A DNA stretch of 16,314 nt from JBHJHK01 sp050330975. Lineage in GTDB: Bacteria; Pseudomonadota; Gammaproteobacteria; Competibacterales; Competibacteraceae. Numbering within the stretch: position 1 is the first letter of the stretch; the number at the start of each line of letters is the position of its first letter. The DNA lies in the NCBI GenBank assembly GCA_050330975.1, contig JBHJHK010000248.1, positions 1-16,314 on the forward strand, written 5' to 3'. The notes beneath the pieces are model-generated. The model worked only from the letters and a program-made list of their open reading frames with translations. It did not search any database and was not told the DNA's origin. Positions 14,706 through 16,314 of this stretch are shown one piece after another. The position numbers were made by a program, and so were the translations under genes.

Positions 14706-14768
14706 GTCTAACACTGCGTTCCAGGGGACGCGCCAAAAGCGGCGCGCCCCTGAGCTTGGTCGTTAGCT
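14706..14768 (+). other. integron attC recombination site (short type)
   Basis: The site opens with the inverse core GTCTAAC (14706-14712) and closes with GTTAGCT (14762-14768); it departs from the GTTRRRY consensus at one position. Between them CAGGGG-A-CGCGCC (14722-14734) pairs with GGCGCGCCCCTG (14741-14752), leaving one unpaired A, the extrahelical-base feature of attC hairpins. The order of core, TGCGTT and stem resembles the aadA-type attC. Recombination would fall between G14762 and T14763. Confidence 0.88.
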
Positions 14769-14797
14769 GTAGAAAGAGTCAGGTGAAAAATCTTGAT

Positions 14798-15274
14798 ATG
14801 ACTGAATCTGTATACATTGAATCATCTGTAATTAGCTACTTCACAGCGCGGCAGAGCCGTGATGTTGTGATTACTGCTCGTCAAGCGATAACGGAAAGTT
14901 GGTGGGAAGATCACAAATGCAAGTACGAGGCGTTCATTTCCGGCTTGGTGATTCAGGAAATATCGAGAGGAGACGAAGGTTCGGCTCAAAAAAGATTGAA
15001 GGCCGTAGAGGGTATTCCACTGCTCGGAACTTCCGAAGAGGCGTTAGAGCTCGCGGAAGATCTCTTGGCTCAGGGCGCAGTACCTTCAAACAGTGAGGAA
15101 GATGCACTCCATATAGGTATTGCGGCTGCCGCTGGTGTGAATTTTCTTCTTACTTGGAATTTCAAACACATAAATAACGCGCACACAAAGGTACTAATTA
15201 CATCCGTGATTGAAGCACATGGTTTTGTATGTCCAATTTTATGTTCCCCAGAAGAATTAGGAGCGGAGATATGA
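14798..15274 (+). CDS. PIN-domain (VapC-like) toxin
   Basis: 158 residues. The N-terminus MTESVYIESSVISYFTAR is the first PIN-domain strand and helix, with Glu8 where many VapC toxins have Asp. Further acidic residues are Glu54 (LVIQEISRGD) and Asp102 (SEEDALHIGIAAAAGV), and Asn121 lies in LLTWNFKHI. These fit a metal-dependent ribonuclease fold of the subgroup annotated as VapC-family toxin. The ATG at 14798 matches the usual family start. A GTG at 14783 is an alternative, with AGAAAGAG just upstream of it. The stop overlaps the next gene's ATG (ATGA). It sits in an integron cassette. RNA cleavage activity is inferred from the family. Confidence 0.85.
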   Translation: MTESVYIESSVISYFTARQSRDVVITARQAITESWWEDHKCKYEAFISGLVIQEISRGDEGSAQKRLKAVEGIPLLGTSEEALELAEDLLAQGAVPSNSEEDALHIGIAAAAGVNFLLTWNFKHINNAHTKVLITSVIEAHGFVCPILCSPEELGAEI

Positions 15275-15444
15275 GAGAGGATCCTATTATTGCAGAAATT
15301 CGCCGCTATCGTATGGAGCACGCTGAAAAATACGGGCACGATCTAAAGCGAATCCACGAGGCACTAAAAGAGTTCGAATCGAAATCGGGCCGCAAAATTG
15401 TCTATCGTAAACCACGTTTGTTGTTGCCCAAAACAGGCAGCTAA
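15271..15444 (+). CDS. small protein downstream of the PIN toxin, probable antitoxin
   Basis: 57 residues, ATG overlapping the toxin stop by four bases, with AGGAGCGGAG just upstream. The sequence MREDPIIAEIRRYRMEHAEK, then YGHDLKRIHEALKEFESKSG, ending RKIVYRKPRLLL, resembles small charged proteins found next to this PIN subgroup in many genomes, usually with no assigned function. It is helical and rich in Lys, Arg and Glu, which fits a protein that wraps the toxin. It lacks a recognisable DNA-binding domain. The toxin-first order is the reverse of classical VapBC. The antitoxin role is inferred from context. Confidence 0.75.
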   Translation: MREDPIIAEIRRYRMEHAEKYGHDLKRIHEALKEFESKSGRKIVYRKPRLLLPKTGS

Positions 15445-15559
15445 CAAAAAAATTAACGCAGACCCATTTACGCAACGTACTTTTTGCGCTCCGCGCAAGC
15501 GCGGATTGTTCTGCAAAAAACCCCCTGCGTAAATGGGCTGATCATGTTAAGCGTTGGGC
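15440..15559 (+). other. integron attC recombination site (long type, about 120 bases)
   Basis: The right core is GTTGGGC (15553-15559), a full match to GTTRRRY. On the left lie GCTAAC (15440-15445), a partial match to its complement, and TTAAC (15453-15457), pairing with GTTAA (15546-15550). The main stem is CCCATTTACGCA (15463-15474) with TGCGTAAATGGG (15526-15537), a perfect 12 bp. Inner stems are TTTTTGC/GCAAAAA and CCGCGC/GCGCGG. Size and layout match long attC sites of chromosomal integrons. Recombination point between 15553 and 15554. Confidence 0.85.
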
Positions 15560-15581
15560 TACAAAAAAATATGGACTAACA

Positions 15582-15680
15582 ATGAAAACTATTGCATTAA
15601 AATACTTAAGAGCTCATCCGAAAACCTCGGCTTGCCGAAAAGCGATCAGGGCAGCAGCACAATTTAAAAAAGCAAGATAA
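15582..15680 (+). pseudogene. 5' remnant of a third cassette gene, cut by an IS element
   Basis: An ATG at 15582, 28 bases after the recombination point of the second attC, opens MKTIALKYL. At about 15611 the sequence changes into the end of an IS remnant, and the frame continues through antisense IS sequence to a stop at 15680 (32 codons). The distance from the attC is typical of a first cassette codon. Only about ten codons are original, so no family can be named. Confidence 0.5.
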
Positions 15681-15832
15681 TTTTTTGCCTTGCGTTCCCA
15701 GCGAATAAAGACGCGATGAAAACGATTCATCCAACTGTGGCTTCGCTCCACCGCCCAACGCCGCTTGGGCTCACCATAGCCTGGCAGGAAAACACGATGC
15801 CCCCGGCGATTGAGGCGAGCACGTAGTGCCTT
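15610..15832 (-). pseudogene. C-terminal remnant of a second IS5-family-like transposase
   Basis: Read on the minus strand from 15832 to the stop at 15614-15616, an uninterrupted 72-codon frame gives RGHRVFLPGYGEPKRRWAVE, then RSHSWMNRFHRVFIRWERKA, KNYLAFLNCAAALIAF and RQAEVFG. This is the end of a DDE transposase of the IS5 family, with the catalytic Glu in WAVERSHSW. It differs from the transposase at 15843-16314 and belongs to another element. Its 5' part was cut off where the second element begins at 15833. The left limit (about 15610, GAGCTCATCC) is taken as the element's end. Confidence 0.82.
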
Positions 15833-16314
15833 AGAAGCTGTTTTAAAAATCGTGTCGAGATAATCGTCGGAGTAAAAGGCGGATGATCGATAGTTCGATC
15901 ATGGCCTGACTATTCTCAGGACACACCTCACACTCTTTAGAGCGACGTCGGTCATTTAGCAACCAAGCCACCGTTCGCTCCACAACCCACCGTTGAGGCT
16001 CAGGTTGGAAGCCGCTCCTTGCTCGAGGGGCCGCCACCTCCACGACGATCGGCGCGTGGGGGTTCAACACGCGAGCGATCACTTGGCTTAGAGAGTGACT
16101 TCGATAGCCCTGATCCACAAACACCCGGCGTACGCGCGACCCATCACCCGACAACCACCCCAAGAGCAACAATGCCACCAAGCCCACCCGATCAGCCACC
16201 GAGGCGGCGGTGACCACCACCGCGATCAACAACCCCTGGGTATCGGTCATCACATGGCGTTTGCGCCCCTTCACCTTTTTACCCCCGTCAAAGCCCACCT
16301 CAGCCCCTTGGGTG
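15833..16314 (-). mobile_element. IS5-family element, 3' part, continuing beyond the window
   Basis: It begins with the same terminal repeat as the 529-bp derivative (AGAAGCTGTTTTAAAAA, 15833-15849) and carries the 44-base block identical to 13680-13723 at 15972-16015. The other end is outside the window. It is inserted in the remnant of another IS, directly after CTT at 15830-15832. If intact it could supply transposase to the deletion derivative. Confidence 0.85.
15843..16314 (-). CDS. IS5-family transposase, C-terminal part (N-terminus beyond the window)
   Basis: The open frame enters from the right edge and ends at a TAA lying inside the terminal repeat. Visible motifs are AEVGFDGGKKVKGRKRHVMT (the typical GKKVKGRKRH block), VFVDQGYRSH with the second catalytic Asp, and QRWVVERTVAWLLNDRRR with the catalytic Glu, ending ELSIIRLLLRRLSRHDF. 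The first catalytic Asp and the DUF4096 N-terminus should lie outside; the same domain is seen in the deleted copy at 13846-14055. No frameshift is seen in the part present, so this copy may be functional. Confidence 0.88.
   Translation of the reverse strand, partial: TQGAEVGFDGGKKVKGRKRHVMTDTQGLLIAVVVTAASVADRVGLVALLLLGWLSGDGSRVRRVFVDQGYRSHSLSQVIARVLNPHAPIVVEVAAPRARSGFQPEPQRWVVERTVAWLLNDRRRSKECEVCPENSQAMIELSIIRLLLRRLSRHDF

Larger units (their letters stand above)
14763..15553 (+). mobile_element. integron gene cassette carrying a PIN-toxin module
   Basis: This 791-base segment runs from the recombination point of one attC to that of the next and contains two overlapping genes plus its own attC (about 15440-15559). 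The size, gene orientation and position of the attC shortly after the last stop codon are those of a normal gene cassette. Its base composition (about 45% GC) differs from the flanking chromosome. Toxin-antitoxin cassettes are common in sedentary chromosomal integrons, where they are thought to stabilise the array. Confidence 0.82.

Noticed and set aside
1..16314. tRNA and rRNA genes
   Set aside because: I saw no cloverleaf with a conserved T-loop (GGTTCRA) and no rRNA-like stretch on reading either strand, though no covariance scan could be run.

Overview
The window looks like one end of a contig from a high-GC proteobacterium, probably a gammaproteobacterium. The gene set points that way: a 3-hydroxybutyrate dehydrogenase/patatin pair, a YnjBCD-type ABC importer, a MocR regulator, DUF1127, DUF4870 and TerB proteins, integron cassettes and IS5-family elements. 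The lineage is an inference from gene families and composition, not from a marker gene. The first 77 bases are G/C only and look like a low-quality contig end.

Positions 1 to about 11.2 kb are ordinary, densely packed, GC-rich chromosome. In order they hold a DUF4214-like protein (+); a convergent two-gene operon of a TerB-like protein and an NTF2/SnoaL-like protein (-); a 3-hydroxybutyrate dehydrogenase overlapping a patatin-like lipase (+); a complete YnjB-YnjC-YnjD importer operon (+); and a MocR-type GntR/aminotransferase regulator overlapping a DUF4870 membrane protein (-). The regulator is divergent from a DUF1127 protein (+), and helically phased ATTGT repeats lie between them. A secreted protein of unknown function (-) follows.

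From 11.2 to 16.3 kb the window is a mosaic. An MsbA-type ABC exporter gene (-) has been broken twice. Its middle, including Walker A, is replaced by about 1 kb carrying an Xre/MbcA/ParS-type antitoxin and the first part of a RES-domain toxin. Its 5' end is cut by an internally deleted 529-bp IS5-family element. Beyond that element the sequence becomes AT-richer and carries integron gene cassettes: a secreted DsrE-like protein followed by an attC site; a PIN-domain toxin plus a small putative antitoxin followed by a second, longer attC site; and the first codons of a third cassette gene, cut by nested IS remnants. The last 480 bases are the 3' part of a transposase whose element has the same ends as the 529-bp deletion derivative. 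No integron integrase lies in the window.

Functionally, the left part combines storage-polymer metabolism (bdhA and lipase), nutrient import and regulation. The right part is an accessory region where two different toxin-antitoxin modules, an integron array and at least two IS families have accumulated. The most informative observations are the two attC sites, the RES/Xre replacement with its 9-bp tandem repeats, and the MITE-like IS derivative.
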